From NCBI GenBank assembly GCA_029261435.1, contig JAJDBI010000028.1, positions 1-5,469 of the forward strand: 5,469 bases of DNA. Reading direction: 5' to 3'. The notes beneath the pieces are model-generated. The model saw only the letters and a program-made list of their open reading frames with translations. It ran no database searches and was not told where the DNA came from. This stretch comes from Nitrospinaceae bacterium (GTDB lineage Bacteria > Nitrospinota > Nitrospinia > Nitrospinales > VA-1). The first letter of the stretch is position 1. Each line of letters starts with the position of its first letter. Both the position numbers and the translations under genes were made by a program. Of this stretch, positions 4,738 through 5,469 are shown one piece after another.

Positions 4738-5469
4738 ATGAAATTGAAAATTCTTTCCTTTAACTGGCATGAACCTTATCTTTGTCTGGTGGCTCGGATA
4801 GGCCATGAATTTCTGATTGTAGAGCCAGAAATTGCACCAGGTCATTACCGACGTTGGGATGAAAATATGCGTCCCGTCCCAGAAAACGTAAGCCTCATCA
4901 CCCAGAAAACTGCTCAGGAAATGCTGGAGCTGGGTGAACTTGATCTTATTATCGCACACAACATCAAAGATTTAATAGCAGTGAAGGACTACTCTCTCCC
5001 TAAGGTTGCCGTTTTTCATAACTGCTTGACCACAGAAATCAAGTTGGGGAAAGATAAGGTAAATCGGAAGGAATATCTGAAGCAGGTGGAATTTCTTCTG
5101 AAAGACGTTAACAAAGTATTTATTTCTGAGAAAAAACGACAGGACTGGGGATTGAATGGTGACTTGATTTTACCAGGTTTGGATGTTTCAGAATACGGAG
5201 ACTATAGAGGTGAGAGGGAGACGGTTTTGCAGGTCGGTAATCTACTTCAGGAACGGGATTTGATGATGGGCTATTCCATCAGCCAGGAAATAGTTGGAAA
5301 CCATCCTTTGACGACCTTGGGCATCAACCCAAATATTCCGGGCTCGCGATTGTCTGAAGGGTTTCAGGATTTATTAGATAATTTTAGAGATTGCAGAGTT
5401 TTCATAAATACTACGGTGGATGAATATGAAGATGGTTACAATTTGAGCATGCTTGAGGCCATGGCAACT
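4738..5469 (+). CDS. GT4-like glycosyltransferase, N-terminal 244 residues (3' end outside window)
   Basis: The frame is open from ATG 4738 to the last base of the window (244 codons, no stop), so the gene is cut by the window edge. The N-terminus MKLKILSFNWHEPYLCLVARIGHEF (a Rossmann strand, then the HEPY and GHE motifs) is typical of a glycosyltransferase group in Nitrospina-like and deltaproteobacterial genomes. VAVFHN (90-95) and VFISEKKRQDWGL (127-139) complete the acceptor-side domain. VLQVGNLLQERD (163-174) starts the nucleotide-sugar domain. The terminal VFINTTVDEYEDGYNLSMLEAMA (221-243) is the GT4 'E-x7-E' region, here D232-x7-E240. It likely transfers a sugar from a nucleotide donor in surface glycan synthesis in the cytosol or at the inner membrane. 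ATG 4738 is favoured because it starts directly at the first strand. An in-frame GTG at 4675, behind AAGGG, would add 21 mostly basic residues and is less likely. Confidence 0.85.
   Translation, partial: MKLKILSFNWHEPYLCLVARIGHEFLIVEPEIAPGHYRRWDENMRPVPENVSLITQKTAQEMLELGELDLIIAHNIKDLIAVKDYSLPKVAVFHNCLTTEIKLGKDKVNRKEYLKQVEFLLKDVNKVFISEKKRQDWGLNGDLILPGLDVSEYGDYRGERETVLQVGNLLQERDLMMGYSISQEIVGNHPLTTLGINPNIPGSRLSEGFQDLLDNFRDCRVFINTTVDEYEDGYNLSMLEAMAT

Noticed and set aside
4591..4959. 122-codon minus-strand reading frame across the glycosyltransferase start
   Set aside because: The plus strand here encodes the well-supported glycosyltransferase N-terminus. The minus frame shows no family features.

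Overview
The window looks like a chromosomal segment of a Gram-negative, respiratory, moderately AT-rich bacterium. The combination of a multi-heme c-type cytochrome, a cytosolic sulfite-oxidase-like molybdoenzyme, SUMF1/LRR accessory proteins and a 'NWHEPY'-type glycosyltransferase recalls Nitrospinota or the former Deltaproteobacteria. That taxonomic placement is an impression from memory, not a search result. No rRNA, tRNA, CRISPR array, transposase or integrase was seen.

Layout: (1) 1-539, the 3' end of a c-type cytochrome gene that begins outside the window. It carries one CxxCH heme site and an extremely acidic tail. (2) 601-783 and 784-1299, two small membrane-anchored proteins that abut exactly. 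The first is a single-helix protein that may be an accessory of the cytochrome/quinol complex. The second is a one-helix protein with a degenerate Mrr-like nuclease fold. (3) 1376-3762, a tight three-gene unit: metF (methylenetetrahydrofolate reductase), a secreted SUMF1/FGE-sulfatase-domain protein overlapping metF by 4 bp, and a leucine-rich-repeat protein 3 bp further on. (4) 3776-4462 on the minus strand, convergent with the LRR gene: a YuiH/YedY-type molybdopterin oxidoreductase without an export signal. (5) 4738 to the window end, a 3'-truncated GT4-like glycosyltransferase. Its Shine-Dalgarno region lies in the 3' arm of a 15-bp hairpin.

The genes form at least three functional groups: respiration, one-carbon metabolism with two protein-scaffold genes of unknown role, and surface glycan synthesis. 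They do not form one obvious pathway. The parts most worth a second look are the RBS-sequestering hairpin with a possible leader ORF before the glycosyltransferase, the membrane-anchored Mrr-like protein lacking catalytic residues beside respiratory genes, and the metF-SUMF1-LRR unit. In that unit the SUMF1 protein lacks the formylglycine-generating cysteines and the LRR protein has an exact 27-residue period. I did not find convincing evidence of a complete new defence or mobile system.
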